This document shows positions 16,619 to 25,724 of a DNA stretch of 64,000 nucleotides, one piece after another. The position numbers and the translations under genes were made by a program. Below the pieces are notes generated by a model. It saw only the letters and a list, made by a program, of their open reading frames with translations, did no database searches and was not told the DNA's origin. This DNA comes from an uncultured Lewinella sp. (GTDB lineage: Bacteria; Bacteroidota; Bacteroidia; Chitinophagales; Saprospiraceae). The stretch is from assembly GCA_937873655.1 (NCBI GenBank), contig CALMYQ010000021.1:1-64000 (forward strand), in the 5' to 3' direction. Every line of letters starts with the position of its first letter. Position 1 is the first letter of the stretch.

Positions 16619-18955
16619 ATGAAAAAACCGACTTCCAAAAACCTGGCGGCGCCTGCAGTTGTATTCCTGCTCGCAGCGTTTTTCCATCCTTCCGCCGCAC
16701 AAACGCCCTACCAGCCTGCAGCGCTCACCGCTGAGGACTATGCGCGCGGAGAACAGGCGCTTTCCGCGCATACTTCTTCCCTCGTTTTTTACGATGATGT
16801 GCGCCCAAACTGGATGAACGACGGCCGCTTCTGGTACCGGAACACCACCCCGGACGGCGCCGAATTCATACTCGTAGACCCCGTCAAAAAACTCAAATCC
16901 CCGGCATTCGACCACAAAAAACTGGCGGCCGCCCTGTCTGAAGCCGCCGGGGTGAACTACGAGGCAGCCGATCTGCCTTTTTCTAGGTTCGACTGGTCAG
17001 CCGACGGGCAATCCATCACCTTCACCGCCGGGCGGAAGCAATATGCCTATAACCTGCGAACGGGTAAATGCACCGCCGGCAAAGCTGCCGAACGCCCCGA
17101 CTGGAATTCCATCACTTCGCCCGACGGGAAAAAAGCCGTCTTTATCCGGGAATATAACCTGTGGGTGCGCGACCTGGCTACCGGGCAAGAAACCCAGCTG
17201 ACCACCGACGGGATCGAAGACTTCGGCTACGCCACCAACAACGCCGGTTGGACCAAGAGCGACCGGCCCATCGTGCTCTGGTCACCCGATTCCAAAAAGA
17301 TCGCTACCTTCCAGCACGACGGCCGCGGGGTCGGTGAAATGTATATGGTGAGTACCAACGTGGGCCACCCCCAGCTGGAAGCCTGGAAATACCCGCTGCC
17401 CGGCGACAGCCTGATCTTTCGCATCTCCAGGGTGGTCATCAACCTCGACGGTCCGAAGGTCGTCCGCCTGCAAATGCCGCCCGACCCGCACCGCTCCTCC
17501 ATCACCGACCATATCGCCACCCGCGAGGGGTTTGCCGATGTGGAATGGAGCGCCGATAGCAAACAACTGGCCTTCCTGTCCAATTCGCGCAACCACCAGG
17601 TCGCTACCCTCCGCATCGCAAATTCAGAAACCGGCGCCGTACGGACCATCCTGGAAGAAAAGGTGGAGACCTTCTTCGAATCGGGCATGGGCAAGATCAA
17701 CTGGCATATCCTGCCGGAGACCAATGAGGTGATCTGGTACTCACAGCGATCCGATTGGGGGCATCTCTATCTATACGACCTGACGACCGGCGCACTGAAA
17801 AGCGCGCTGACCAAAGGCGACTGGAATGTAACCCAGCTGCTCCACATCGATAAAAAGAACAGGGTCCTGTATTTCCTGGGCGTCGGCAGAGAATTCAATG
17901 ACCCGTATTACCAGTACTTCTACAGCGTGAAAATGGACGGTTCGAACCCCAATCTGCTGACCCCGGAGTACGCCAACCACGAGATCAGCCTATCACCGGA
18001 CGGTATGTATTTTGTCGACAGCTATTCGACGCCTGTTAAGCCGCCTGTGACCGTGCTCCGCGACAACAAGGGGGACGAATTGCTGCAACTGGAAAAGGCC
18101 GATATCTCAAAACTCGAGGCAATCGGTTGGAAGCCGCCGATGCCGATCACCGTAAAAGCCCGCGACGGAGAAACCGACCTTTACGGGTTGCTGTTCCAGC
18201 CGGCTAATTTCGATCCCAATAAAAAATACCCGATTATCAACTATATTTACCCCGGCCCGCAGACCGGCAGCGTCGGCAGCCGCAGTTTCTCAGCCGGCCG
18301 GCGCGACAACCAGGCCATTGCCAACCTGGGGTTCATTGTTGTGGCCATCGACGCTTTGGGCACCCCTTACCGGTCCAAGTCGTTCCATGCCGCCTACTAC
18401 GGCAATATGGGCGACAACGGCCTGCCCGATCAGATCACCGGAATGCAGCAACTAGCCGAACGCTATCCCTGGATCGATATCGACCGGGCCGGCATTTACG
18501 GACATTCCGGCGGCGGGTTCGCCTCTACCGATGCCATCCTCCGCTATCCCGATTTCTTCAAAGTAGCGGTGAGCGGCGCCGGCAACCACGACAACCGCAA
18601 CTACGAGGATGACTGGGGCGAAAAATGGCAGGGCCTGCTCGAGACCAATCCGGACGGGACGACCAATTACGACAACCAGGCCAACCAGTTGCTCGTGGAC
18701 AACCTGAAAGGGAAATTAATGCTGGCCCACGGTACCATGGACGGCAATGTGCCCGTTTACAATACACTGCTGGTGGCCGACAAGCTCATTGCCGCCAATA
18801 AGGATTTTGACCTTGTCCTGTTCCCCAATCGCAGCCACGGCTTCGGCAACGAACCCTATATGCTGCGCAAGCGGTGGGACTATTTTGTAAAAAACCTGCT
18901 GGGCGCCGAACCGCCCAGGGAATATCAATTCAACCTGAACCCGGTGAGACCTTAA
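16619..18955 (+). CDS. S9 family peptidase (dipeptidyl peptidase IV-like)
   Basis: 778 residues from ATG 16619 (MKKPTSKN), with a signal peptide ending near SAAQ. A beta-propeller N-terminal domain (about 90-480) is followed by an alpha/beta-hydrolase domain. The catalytic triad can be placed at Ser630 (GHSGGG), Asp708 (GTMDGN) and His740 (RSHGFG). The double-Glu motif that binds the free N-terminus in true DPP4 is not visible: the equivalent stretch reads GIEDFGYATNNAGW. So dipeptidyl release is not assured, and a different S9 specificity is possible. Probably periplasmic or cell-surface peptide degradation. Confidence 0.93.
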   Translation: MKKPTSKNLAAPAVVFLLAAFFHPSAAQTPYQPAALTAEDYARGEQALSAHTSSLVFYDDVRPNWMNDGRFWYRNTTPDGAEFILVDPVKKLKSPAFDHKKLAAALSEAAGVNYEAADLPFSRFDWSADGQSITFTAGRKQYAYNLRTGKCTAGKAAERPDWNSITSPDGKKAVFIREYNLWVRDLATGQETQLTTDGIEDFGYATNNAGWTKSDRPIVLWSPDSKKIATFQHDGRGVGEMYMVSTNVGHPQLEAWKYPLPGDSLIFRISRVVINLDGPKVVRLQMPPDPHRSSITDHIATREGFADVEWSADSKQLAFLSNSRNHQVATLRIANSETGAVRTILEEKVETFFESGMGKINWHILPETNEVIWYSQRSDWGHLYLYDLTTGALKSALTKGDWNVTQLLHIDKKNRVLYFLGVGREFNDPYYQYFYSVKMDGSNPNLLTPEYANHEISLSPDGMYFVDSYSTPVKPPVTVLRDNKGDELLQLEKADISKLEAIGWKPPMPITVKARDGETDLYGLLFQPANFDPNKKYPIINYIYPGPQTGSVGSRSFSAGRRDNQAIANLGFIVVAIDALGTPYRSKSFHAAYYGNMGDNGLPDQITGMQQLAERYPWIDIDRAGIYGHSGGGFASTDAILRYPDFFKVAVSGAGNHDNRNYEDDWGEKWQGLLETNPDGTTNYDNQANQLLVDNLKGKLMLAHGTMDGNVPVYNTLLVADKLIAANKDFDLVLFPNRSHGFGNEPYMLRKRWDYFVKNLLGAEPPREYQFNLNPVRP

Positions 18956-18968
18956 ATTTATTTCTTTG

Positions 18969-19736
18969 ATGCAAAAGATCATCTCCTATAACCTCAACGG
19001 CATTCGCGCCGCTATGAACAAAAGCCTGCTCGACTGGGCCAAAACCCAGAACGCGGATGTCCTCTGCTTCCAGGAAACCAAGGCCCAGCCCGACCAGCTG
19101 GACCTCGGAGTTTTCGACGAAATGGGATACCGCCACAACTGGCATTCGGCCCAGAAAAAGGGCTACAGCGGGGTGGCTACGTTCTCCCGGCGGGAGCCCG
19201 ACCTCGTGGAAGCCGGCTGCGGCATGGCCAAATACGACGACGAGGGCCGGATCCTGCGCACCGATTTCGGCGACTGGACCCTGCTCAACTGTTACTTCCC
19301 CTCCGGCACTTCCGGCGAGGACCGGCAGGCGTTCAAAATGGTGTTCCTCGACGACTTCTTTGAATGGGTTAAGGAATTGCGTGCCAAACGCCCGAAACTC
19401 ATCATCGTCGGGGATTACAACATCGCCCATACAGAAAAGGATATCCACGATCCGAAAGGCAACAAGAATTCCTCCGGTTTTTTACCCGAGGAACGCGAAT
19501 GGCTGACCAAATGGTTCAACAGCGGATTTACGGACGCTTTCCGGGCCCTGAATCCCGACAAAGTGGAATACAGCTGGTGGAGCTTCCGCTTCAACGCGCG
19601 GCAGAATAACAAAGGCTGGCGGATCGACTACCAGTCGGTGACCGACAACATCGCCGACCGGTTGCGCAGTTCGGGGCATTACAACGACGCCCACCACTCC
19701 GACCATTGCCCGGTATTCGTAGAGATCGATCTTTGA
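18969..19736 (+). CDS. xth: Exodeoxyribonuclease III
   Basis: 255 residues, the usual length for the ExoIII/AP-endonuclease family. Motifs: SYNLNGIRAA at the start, metal-binding Glu in FQETKAQ, GDYNIAH, SWWSFR, and the C-terminal SDHCPV with the catalytic Asp-His. It acts in base-excision repair at abasic sites and as a 3'-5' exonuclease. I start at ATG 18969; a TTG three bases upstream would add a single residue. It lies 13 bp after the peptidase gene and 18 bp before the ATPase gene on the same strand, so cotranscription is likely. Confidence 0.95.
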   Translation: MQKIISYNLNGIRAAMNKSLLDWAKTQNADVLCFQETKAQPDQLDLGVFDEMGYRHNWHSAQKKGYSGVATFSRREPDLVEAGCGMAKYDDEGRILRTDFGDWTLLNCYFPSGTSGEDRQAFKMVFLDDFFEWVKELRAKRPKLIIVGDYNIAHTEKDIHDPKGNKNSSGFLPEEREWLTKWFNSGFTDAFRALNPDKVEYSWWSFRFNARQNNKGWRIDYQSVTDNIADRLRSSGHYNDAHHSDHCPVFVEIDL

Positions 19737-19754
19737 TGCATAACCCTGACCAGC

Positions 19755-20840
19755 ATGGCTGACACATTCATATTGCGCCCCCACGCCGAAGAAACCTACG
19801 CGGCGGAACTGAAAGCCCTGGCTGCGAACGATCCGCACCCCAGGCCGTTCAACTGGCAGTTGTCGCCATGGGCCGTTGTGACCTATCTCATGGGCGGCAA
19901 GCTGAAGGACGGAACGGAGATAGAACCCAAATACTTCGGCAAGCGGCGGTTGATCGAAGTGGCGGTCGCTACGCTGCTCACCGACCGGTCTTTGCTGCTC
20001 GTGGGTGTCCCCGGGACGGCAAAAACCTGGGTTTCCGAGCACCTGGCAGCAGCCATTTGCGGCGACTCAACGTTGTTGGTGCAGGGCACCGCCGGATTGA
20101 GCGAGGAAGCCATCCGCTACGGCTGGAACTACGCCAAACTGATCGCTGAAGGGCCTTCCGAGCAGGCGCTTGTGGCCAGCCCGGTGATGAAAGGGATGCG
20201 CGAAGGCAAGATCGTGCGGGTGGAAGAGCTTACCCGCCTGCTTTCTGATGTGCAGGACGCCCTGATCACGGTGCTTTCGGAAAAAACGCTCCCGGTACCT
20301 GAATTGAACCAGGAGGTCCAGGCCACACGCGGTTTCAACCTAATCGCTACGGCCAACGACCGGGATAAAGGCGTAAACGAGTTGTCGAGCGCCCTCAGGC
20401 GGCGTTTCAATACCGTGCAGATGCCGCTGCCCGAATCCATGGAGGAAGAGGTCGGGATCGTGCAGAACCGGATCGCCAGGCTGGGCAAGGCGCTGGAATT
20501 GCCGGAAGAGTCGGCGCCGGTCAAAGAGATCCAGCGGCTGGTGACCATCTTCCGTGAACTGAGGAGCGGGAAGACGGCCGACGGAAAAACCCGCCTGAAA
20601 AGCCCGACCGCTACCCTGAGTACGGCCGAGGCCATTTCGGTGGTGCAAAACGGGCAGGCCCTGGCCGCGCATTTCGGCGACGGCGTGATGAAGGCGCGGG
20701 ACATGGCGGCCAGCATAACGGGCGCCGTCATCAAGGATCCGGTCCAGGATAAAACAGCCTGGGAGGAATACCTTCAGATCGTTGTGAGAGAACGAAACGG
20801 CTGGCAGGATCTTTACGAGGCCTGCCAGGAATTGATATAG
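19755..20840 (+). CDS. MoxR-type AAA+ ATPase
   Basis: 361 residues with Walker A GVPGTAKT near residue 83. The Walker B region reads IVRVEEL, with Glu where many relatives have Asp. Sensor-like ATANDRDKG and an arginine-finger region (SSALRRRF) follow. The form belongs to the MoxR subgroup usually encoded with a VWA-domain protein, a DUF5682 protein and a SWIM-type protein. None of those partners is in the window, so this copy appears alone. MoxR ATPases act as chaperones in assembling or activating partner complexes. Its client here is unknown. Confidence 0.88.
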   Translation: MADTFILRPHAEETYAAELKALAANDPHPRPFNWQLSPWAVVTYLMGGKLKDGTEIEPKYFGKRRLIEVAVATLLTDRSLLLVGVPGTAKTWVSEHLAAAICGDSTLLVQGTAGLSEEAIRYGWNYAKLIAEGPSEQALVASPVMKGMREGKIVRVEELTRLLSDVQDALITVLSEKTLPVPELNQEVQATRGFNLIATANDRDKGVNELSSALRRRFNTVQMPLPESMEEEVGIVQNRIARLGKALELPEESAPVKEIQRLVTIFRELRSGKTADGKTRLKSPTATLSTAEAISVVQNGQALAAHFGDGVMKARDMAASITGAVIKDPVQDKTAWEEYLQIVVRERNGWQDLYEACQELI

Positions 20841-20892
20841 ACTGCCTATTACCCGGTCGGATTATAATGCAGTTGAAAACAGGGAGAGGCGT

Positions 20893-22299
20893 ATGAAAAG
20901 GGCAGTATTTTTGTTACTGGTATTTTTTGGATTGCTGAAGGGCATAGCGGCCCAGTCGGGATTGGTGTATATTGACCAGATCAGCATCGAGGGCAACCGG
21001 AGGACCCGCGACGCCATTATTCTGCGGGAATTGAAATTCCACGAAGGAGACAGCATCGCCCTTTCCGAACTGGACGATGTATTGCTCGAAAGCGAATCCC
21101 TGGTGATGAATACCGGCCTGTTCTCCAAGGCAAATATCTCCTTCAAATCCTGGGAAAGCGCCACCAACAAGGTTCATATCGTCATTTCCGTCAACGAAAC
21201 CTGGTATATCTATCCGGTTCCGGTTTTCGAACTGGCCGACCGGAATTTCAATGTCTGGTGGACTGACCAGAAGCGCTCCCTCGACCGGGTCAATTTCGGC
21301 ATCGAATTCACGCACCTGAATTTTTCCGGGCAAAAAGACCGCCTCAAGCTGACCGCCAAATACGGTTATACCCGGTCGTACGCCCTGAAATACACCTTGC
21401 CTTATATCAATCAGCGGCAAACCCTGGGGATCGAAACCGAGGTGTCCTATTCCCGCAACCGGGAATTGAACTACGCCACCGTCGGCAACAAGCAGCTCTT
21501 TTACAAGGACCCGGACAATGACTGGTTGTACCAGCGTTTCCGCTCGGAGGCGGCGATCACTTACCGCCCGGGGTACCACCTTTTTCATACCTTGCGCCTC
21601 CGCTATCAGCAGAACGCCATCGACGAGATCGTCGCCAAGGAGCTGAATCCGGATTTTTTCCTGGAGGGCAAACTGCTGCAACGTTTTTTTACGCTCAGCT
21701 ACCGGTTTGCCTACGACATGCGGGACGTGACCGCCTATCCGCTCAAAGGGGCCTTTTTTGCCGGCCGCGTTGAAAAGGACGGCCTGGGCATTTTCAAGGA
21801 CAGGGACGCCCTGACGATCGAGACGGTTTTCAACAAGTATTTTCCCTTGAGCGAAAAATGGAGCGCCGGCCTGCTGACCTCCGCCAAATATTCCTTTATC
21901 CGCGACAAGCAGCCGTTCACGGATTACCGGGCGCTGGGTTTTTCCTACAATACGCTGTACGGTTATGAGCTCTACCTTGTTGACGGCCTCGACATGGGGA
22001 TCGCCCGCACCTTCCTGCGGTACCGCTTGCTGCAAAACGAGTTGAAACTCGGTAAGCTTATGCCGCTGGAGTCGTTCCGGTCGGTGCCCATCCGGTTGTA
22101 CCTCAGCATGAACGGGGGCTGGGCCTATGCCAACGACCCCTATACCGGCCGGGACAACAGCTTCGCCAACCGCCCGCTCTGGGGATGGGGGCCCGGGCTG
22201 GATGTCATATTATTTTACAACATGGTCTTCCAAATCCAGTACAGCATTAACCATTTGTCGGAAAAAGGGATATTTTTACGATTGAATACCAATATTTAA
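20893..22299 (+). CDS. POTRA and beta-barrel outer membrane protein (BamA/TamA-like)
   Basis: 468 residues with a signal peptide (to IAAQ, about residue 20). One POTRA-like domain follows (about 23-100; VYIDQISIEGNRRTRDAIILREL, GLFSKANI). The rest is a beta-barrel of alternating hydrophobic and aromatic strands ending in an aromatic-poor LRLNTNI tail. With one POTRA and about 370 barrel residues, it is smaller than BamA (five POTRA) and closer to the surface-antigen barrel proteins found in several copies in Bacteroidota. It may insert or translocate an outer-membrane client. Its stop codon abuts the MITE at 22299. Confidence 0.85.
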   Translation: MKRAVFLLLVFFGLLKGIAAQSGLVYIDQISIEGNRRTRDAIILRELKFHEGDSIALSELDDVLLESESLVMNTGLFSKANISFKSWESATNKVHIVISVNETWYIYPVPVFELADRNFNVWWTDQKRSLDRVNFGIEFTHLNFSGQKDRLKLTAKYGYTRSYALKYTLPYINQRQTLGIETEVSYSRNRELNYATVGNKQLFYKDPDNDWLYQRFRSEAAITYRPGYHLFHTLRLRYQQNAIDEIVAKELNPDFFLEGKLLQRFFTLSYRFAYDMRDVTAYPLKGAFFAGRVEKDGLGIFKDRDALTIETVFNKYFPLSEKWSAGLLTSAKYSFIRDKQPFTDYRALGFSYNTLYGYELYLVDGLDMGIARTFLRYRLLQNELKLGKLMPLESFRSVPIRLYLSMNGGWAYANDPYTGRDNSFANRPLWGWGPGLDVILFYNMVFQIQYSINHLSEKGIFLRLNTNI

Positions 22300-22463
22300 G
22301 AGCTTGTTTGGATTTTGGTCGCTATGTCGAAAATGATCAATTTTTCGCTTAGGCAAGGCGCAGGTTCGGGACCATAGCCTAAGCTATGAAGCCCGGTTCT
22401 GCAACGCTGCATAAGCGGAAAAGTGACATTTGCAGACCAGTTACTAAAGTCCAAACAAGCTCT
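22299..22463. mobile_element. 165 bp hairpin MITE with 14 bp perfect terminal inverted repeats
   Basis: The ends AGAGCTTGTTTGGA (22299-22312) and TCCAAACAAGCTCT (22450-22463) are exact inverted copies. The interior is also palindromic: CATAGCCTAAGCTATG lies exactly at the centre (22373-22388), and TTTTTCGCTTAGGCAAGG pairs imperfectly with the CTGCATAAGCGGAAAAG region. So the whole element folds on itself. It has no reading frame, and no clear target duplication is visible. It sits on the stop codon of the barrel protein, between it and NAD kinase. Confidence 0.8.
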
Positions 22464-22506
22464 AAACGCCGGTTTCGAATAACCTGCGCCTAACCCTCCC
22501 TGATCC

Positions 22507-23391
22507 ATGCAAGTAGTCGTTTTCGGGAAAGAAGCCAAGGAAAGGGATATTCCCCATATCCAGCAATTGTTCGACTCGCTCCATGCGGACGGCATCAACA
22601 CCTACGTATACACCGATTACCTGACGCAGATCAAGGGCAAGGTCAAATTTTCGCGCGACGTAGGCGTATTTGAAGGATACCTGGATTTCAGCGTCAAAAA
22701 ATTCGATTTTGTGATCACGCTGGGCGGCGACGGCACCATTCTGGAGGCGGTCACCCATATCCGCAACAGCGGGGTCCCGATCGTGGGGATCAACCTGGGC
22801 CGGCTGGGTTTTCTTTCCAGCATTGAGAAAAAACGGATCCCGGAAGCGGTCTCGCTGCTGCAACGGGGCATGTTCAATCTGGAAGAGCGCCAATTGATCC
22901 GGGTGGACAGCAACCTGCCGCTGTTCGGGGAGATCCCGTTCGGACTGAACGATTTCGCCCTGCTCAAGCGGGATACCTCGTCCATGATCACCATTCATAC
23001 GTACATCAACGGCTCCTACCTCAATTCCTACTGGGCGGACGGCCTGATCGTGGCCACCCCTACCGGATCAACCGGCTACAGCCTCAGCTGCGGCGGCCCC
23101 ATCGTCTTCCCCGACTCCGGCAATTTTGTCATCACGCCGGTGGCGCCCCATAACCTGAACGTGCGCCCGATCGTGTTGTCGGATGATTCGGTCATCTCGT
23201 TTGAGATCGAAGGGCGGGCGGAGAATTTCCTGTGCACGCTCGATTCCCGGTTCGAGTCCATCACCTCGGCACATCAACTGGCTGTGCGCAAGAACGGTTT
23301 TACGGTCAGGCTCGTTCAATTGCTCGATGTCGGTTTTCTGGAAACGATAAGGAACAAACTGGCCTGGGGGGCGGATAGCAGGAATGCTTAG
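22507..23391 (+). CDS. nadK: NAD kinase
   Basis: 294 residues, the normal length for bacterial NAD kinase. The phosphate-donor motif LGGDGTIL is near residue 76, followed by GINLGRLGFL, the conserved NDFALLKRD, and the glycine-rich DGLIVATPTGSTGYSLSCGGP. It makes NADP from NAD using ATP or polyphosphate in the cytoplasm. The start at 22507 (MQVVVFGKEA) gives the expected first beta strand. It lies 43 bp downstream of the MITE, so any promoter is probably within or next to that element. Confidence 0.97.
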   Translation: MQVVVFGKEAKERDIPHIQQLFDSLHADGINTYVYTDYLTQIKGKVKFSRDVGVFEGYLDFSVKKFDFVITLGGDGTILEAVTHIRNSGVPIVGINLGRLGFLSSIEKKRIPEAVSLLQRGMFNLEERQLIRVDSNLPLFGEIPFGLNDFALLKRDTSSMITIHTYINGSYLNSYWADGLIVATPTGSTGYSLSCGGPIVFPDSGNFVITPVAPHNLNVRPIVLSDDSVISFEIEGRAENFLCTLDSRFESITSAHQLAVRKNGFTVRLVQLLDVGFLETIRNKLAWGADSRNA

Positions 23392-23448
23392 GAAGGGTGA
23401 GAGAGCGGGCGGGAGCAAACCTTTGGCTTGTGACGATGTTCAGCAGAT

Positions 23449-24756
23449 ATGTCTTTAAAGATCAGATATTTTTTCTCCAGGCTGCAGTCGAGTTTCTGGT
23501 TTGTACCCGGGCTCATCCTGCTGTCGAGTATCGGGCTTGCGGTCCTGTTTTTGTACCTCGACTACCATTTCCCGTTCCGGCCGGGCGGCATTTTGCAGCT
23601 CATTTTTTCGGAGGATCCCGCTTCCGGCAGAACCGTACTGTCCATCATTGCCGGTGCTATGGCGGGCATTGCCGGAACGGTCTTTTCCATCACCCTGGTA
23701 GTGCTGCAACTGGCCTCTTCCCAGTTGGGGCCCCGATTGCTGCAGAATTTCATGTACAAGCGCATCAACCAGGTGGTGCTGGGGCAGTACATCGGCCTGT
23801 TTTTGTACAGCATCCTCGTGCTCAATGCGCTGGAGGAAAACGGCCGCGGCGGTTTTATCCCCAATTTCTCGATCCTGTTCGCCATTGTGTTCGCTGTGTT
23901 CAATGTCTTTTTATTGGTCATTTACATTCACAACATCAGTACGAGCATCCAGCCCAGCAAGATCATTTACGAGCTGAGGCTGGAAATTGAGGAAAGCATA
24001 GCAAAGCTGTACCCGGATACCAACGAGGACAATCCGGGGGCCGATTCGCCGGCCGATTCGGTTGATCTGCCCCATGTCAAAACCATATTTGCCCACCGAA
24101 GCGGTTATATCCAATACTACGACCTGGATGCACTGATCCGGTTTGCCGGGAAAGAGGAGGCCGTGATCAAGATCAATGAAAAGCCGGGGGCTTATATCGT
24201 AAAACAGCAGCCCGTTTTTGAAATATTTGCGGGCAAGAATATCGAAATCGATGCCGAAGCGGAGCGACGGCTCCAGGGGAATTACCAGCTGTTCAGGAAA
24301 AAATCGTTTTTCCAGGATACGGAATTCGCTATCCAGCAGATCGTCGAAATAGCGTCAAAGGCCTTATCCCCCGGCATCAATGACCCCAATACGGCCATCA
24401 ATTGCATCGACAACCTGACCTCGGCCTTATGCCTGCTCGTGAACGCCTATATCCCCGATGCCCCCGTTAAAGATGATAACGGCCGGGTGCTCCTCATTGC
24501 CAACAACAACTCATTTGAGGGCTACCTGAAAGCCTCTTTTGATCAGATCCGGCAATTCGGCGCTTCCAGCCCTTCCGTGATCATCAGAATGATGGAATCG
24601 ATCATCACCATTTTTGAACTGGACAAAACAAAAAAGCACCGGGAAACGCTGAAAAATTACGCCGAACTGGTGTGGGAAACCGGGGAAAAGGTGTTTACCT
24701 TGAGCTCGGATGTTGAGGATTTACACAAAAGATATACAATAATGAACGAAAAATGA
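23449..24756 (+). CDS. DUF2254 family membrane protein
   Basis: 435 residues. Four transmembrane helices occupy about residues 15-165 (LILLSSIGLAVLFLYL, GAMAGIAGTVFSITLVVLQLASS, QYIGLFLYSILVLNAL, ILFAIVFAVFNVFLLVIYI), followed by a soluble C-terminal part with HRSGYIQYYDLDAL and ALSPGINDPNTA. This layout and the HRSGYIQ and SPGINDPNTA motifs mark DUF2254, whose function is not established. Its stop overlaps the next gene's start by 4 bp (ATGA), so the two are translationally coupled. Confidence 0.88.
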   Translation: MSLKIRYFFSRLQSSFWFVPGLILLSSIGLAVLFLYLDYHFPFRPGGILQLIFSEDPASGRTVLSIIAGAMAGIAGTVFSITLVVLQLASSQLGPRLLQNFMYKRINQVVLGQYIGLFLYSILVLNALEENGRGGFIPNFSILFAIVFAVFNVFLLVIYIHNISTSIQPSKIIYELRLEIEESIAKLYPDTNEDNPGADSPADSVDLPHVKTIFAHRSGYIQYYDLDALIRFAGKEEAVIKINEKPGAYIVKQQPVFEIFAGKNIEIDAEAERRLQGNYQLFRKKSFFQDTEFAIQQIVEIASKALSPGINDPNTAINCIDNLTSALCLLVNAYIPDAPVKDDNGRVLLIANNNSFEGYLKASFDQIRQFGASSPSVIIRMMESIITIFELDKTKKHRETLKNYAELVWETGEKVFTLSSDVEDLHKRYTIMNEK

Positions 24757-25292
24757 GACGAATACTCGAACTCACAGGCATCTTAGTCGGCATCATAGCC
24801 GGAGGTATTACGATCTACCTGTTTGCCACTCGTTCCGGCGAGAGCGAAACACCGCCGCCACCGCCGCCCACTCCTGCCGTTGCGCTGCCTTTGGAATCGA
24901 TTGCCGGCACTTACGACCTGGTATCCTGGACCGGGAACGAGCAGTCGGGGGAGCCCCTCAATGTCGATGCGAAAAGCGGCCGATTGACCGTGTCTCCTTC
25001 CGGTGAGATCGCATGGGAACTCGCTCTCCAGGGCAAAGATGAGACCGGCGAACCGATCTCCGGCATAACCTGCAAAGGGGAATACGACCTGTCTGAAAGC
25101 GCGATCCGGGGTGTGGCCGGCGGCACCAGTGTGAAATGGAGCCGCAACATCGAATCGGAAAAGGATTATGTATGGCTGTCATTTTGCGGATACCACCTCG
25201 GCCAAACTTCCCTGCCGTTCGCACTCACCCTGCAGGATGGCATCCTTCAAATGGAAAATGTCAGGGGAATTTTTAAATGGCAGAAAAAATAA
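24753..25292 (+). CDS. Membrane-anchored lipocalin-like hypothetical protein
   Basis: 179 residues: an N-terminal transmembrane anchor (about 5-24), a proline-rich linker (PPPPPPTP), then a beta-rich domain beginning IAGTYDLVSWTGNEQSG, similar in style to lipocalin-like or META-type barrels (GTYDLVSW and KGEYDLSES are strand signatures). It is coupled by a 4 bp overlap to the DUF2254 gene, suggesting they work together. No catalytic residue is visible. Function unknown. Confidence 0.75.
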   Translation: MRRILELTGILVGIIAGGITIYLFATRSGESETPPPPPPTPAVALPLESIAGTYDLVSWTGNEQSGEPLNVDAKSGRLTVSPSGEIAWELALQGKDETGEPISGITCKGEYDLSESAIRGVAGGTSVKWSRNIESEKDYVWLSFCGYHLGQTSLPFALTLQDGILQMENVRGIFKWQKK

Positions 25293-25328
25293 TTTGGTAA
25301 ATTGACCTATTCATCGTAATATTGCAAT
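25293..25328 (+). promoter_or_regulatory. arsR promoter and ArsR operator
   Basis: TTTG at 25293-25296, a 20 bp gap and TAATATTG at 25317-25324 form a Bacteroidota-type promoter. The 18 bp sequence TCATCGTAATATTGCAAT (25311-25328) overlaps the -7 box and is an imperfect palindrome centred on AATATT. An exact copy precedes arsM at 25696. This is the expected layout for ArsR autorepression relieved by arsenite or antimonite. Confidence 0.75.
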
Positions 25329-25343
25329 GAAATAACAAAGCAA

Positions 25344-25679
25344 ATGGGCGTCACCAAAACGGACCTTTTCTCTGACACGCAAAACGAGATCGCACTGGCG
25401 GCCAAGGCGTTTGCCCACCCCGCCCGGGTGGCCATCGTCCAATACCTGCTGAAGGCCGATGCCTGCATCAACAGCGATCTGGTGCAGGAACTGGGCCTGG
25501 CCCAGGCCACCATCAGCCAGCACCTGAGGGAGCTCAAGGACATCGGCATTATTCAGGGGACTGTGGAAGGCACCCGCCTGAACTACTGCATCAATCCGGT
25601 CCGCTGGGCAGAGGTCAAAGATCAGTTCAATGCGCTTTTCGACCAGTTCAAGTCATGCGGACCTGACGGCTGTTGTTAA
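25344..25679 (+). CDS. arsR: ArsR family transcriptional repressor
   Basis: 111 residues with a winged helix-turn-helix (FAHPARVAIVQYLLKADACINSDLVQELGLAQATISQHLRELKD). Cys lies in DACIN and NYCIN, and the C-terminal tail ends SCGPDGCC, giving candidate As(III) ligands. The classical CVC motif of the E. coli protein is absent, so the binding site differs. It is first in an operon with arsM and an arsenate-reductase-like gene, and its promoter carries a palindrome that recurs before arsM, which supports a role in arsenic sensing. Confidence 0.92.
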   Translation: MGVTKTDLFSDTQNEIALAAKAFAHPARVAIVQYLLKADACINSDLVQELGLAQATISQHLRELKDIGIIQGTVEGTRLNYCINPVRWAEVKDQFNALFDQFKSCGPDGCC

Positions 25680-25695
25680 AAAAATTTATCTGAAA

Positions 25696-25713
25696 TCATC
25701 GTAATATTGCAAT
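25696..25713 (+). promoter_or_regulatory. Second ArsR operator, before arsM
   Basis: An exact 18 bp copy of the operator at 25311-25328, containing the same TAATATTG box, in the 45 bp gap between arsR and arsM. It suggests that arsM has its own ArsR-controlled promoter in addition to read-through. Confidence 0.75.
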
Positions 25714-25724
25714 AATACAAAGCC

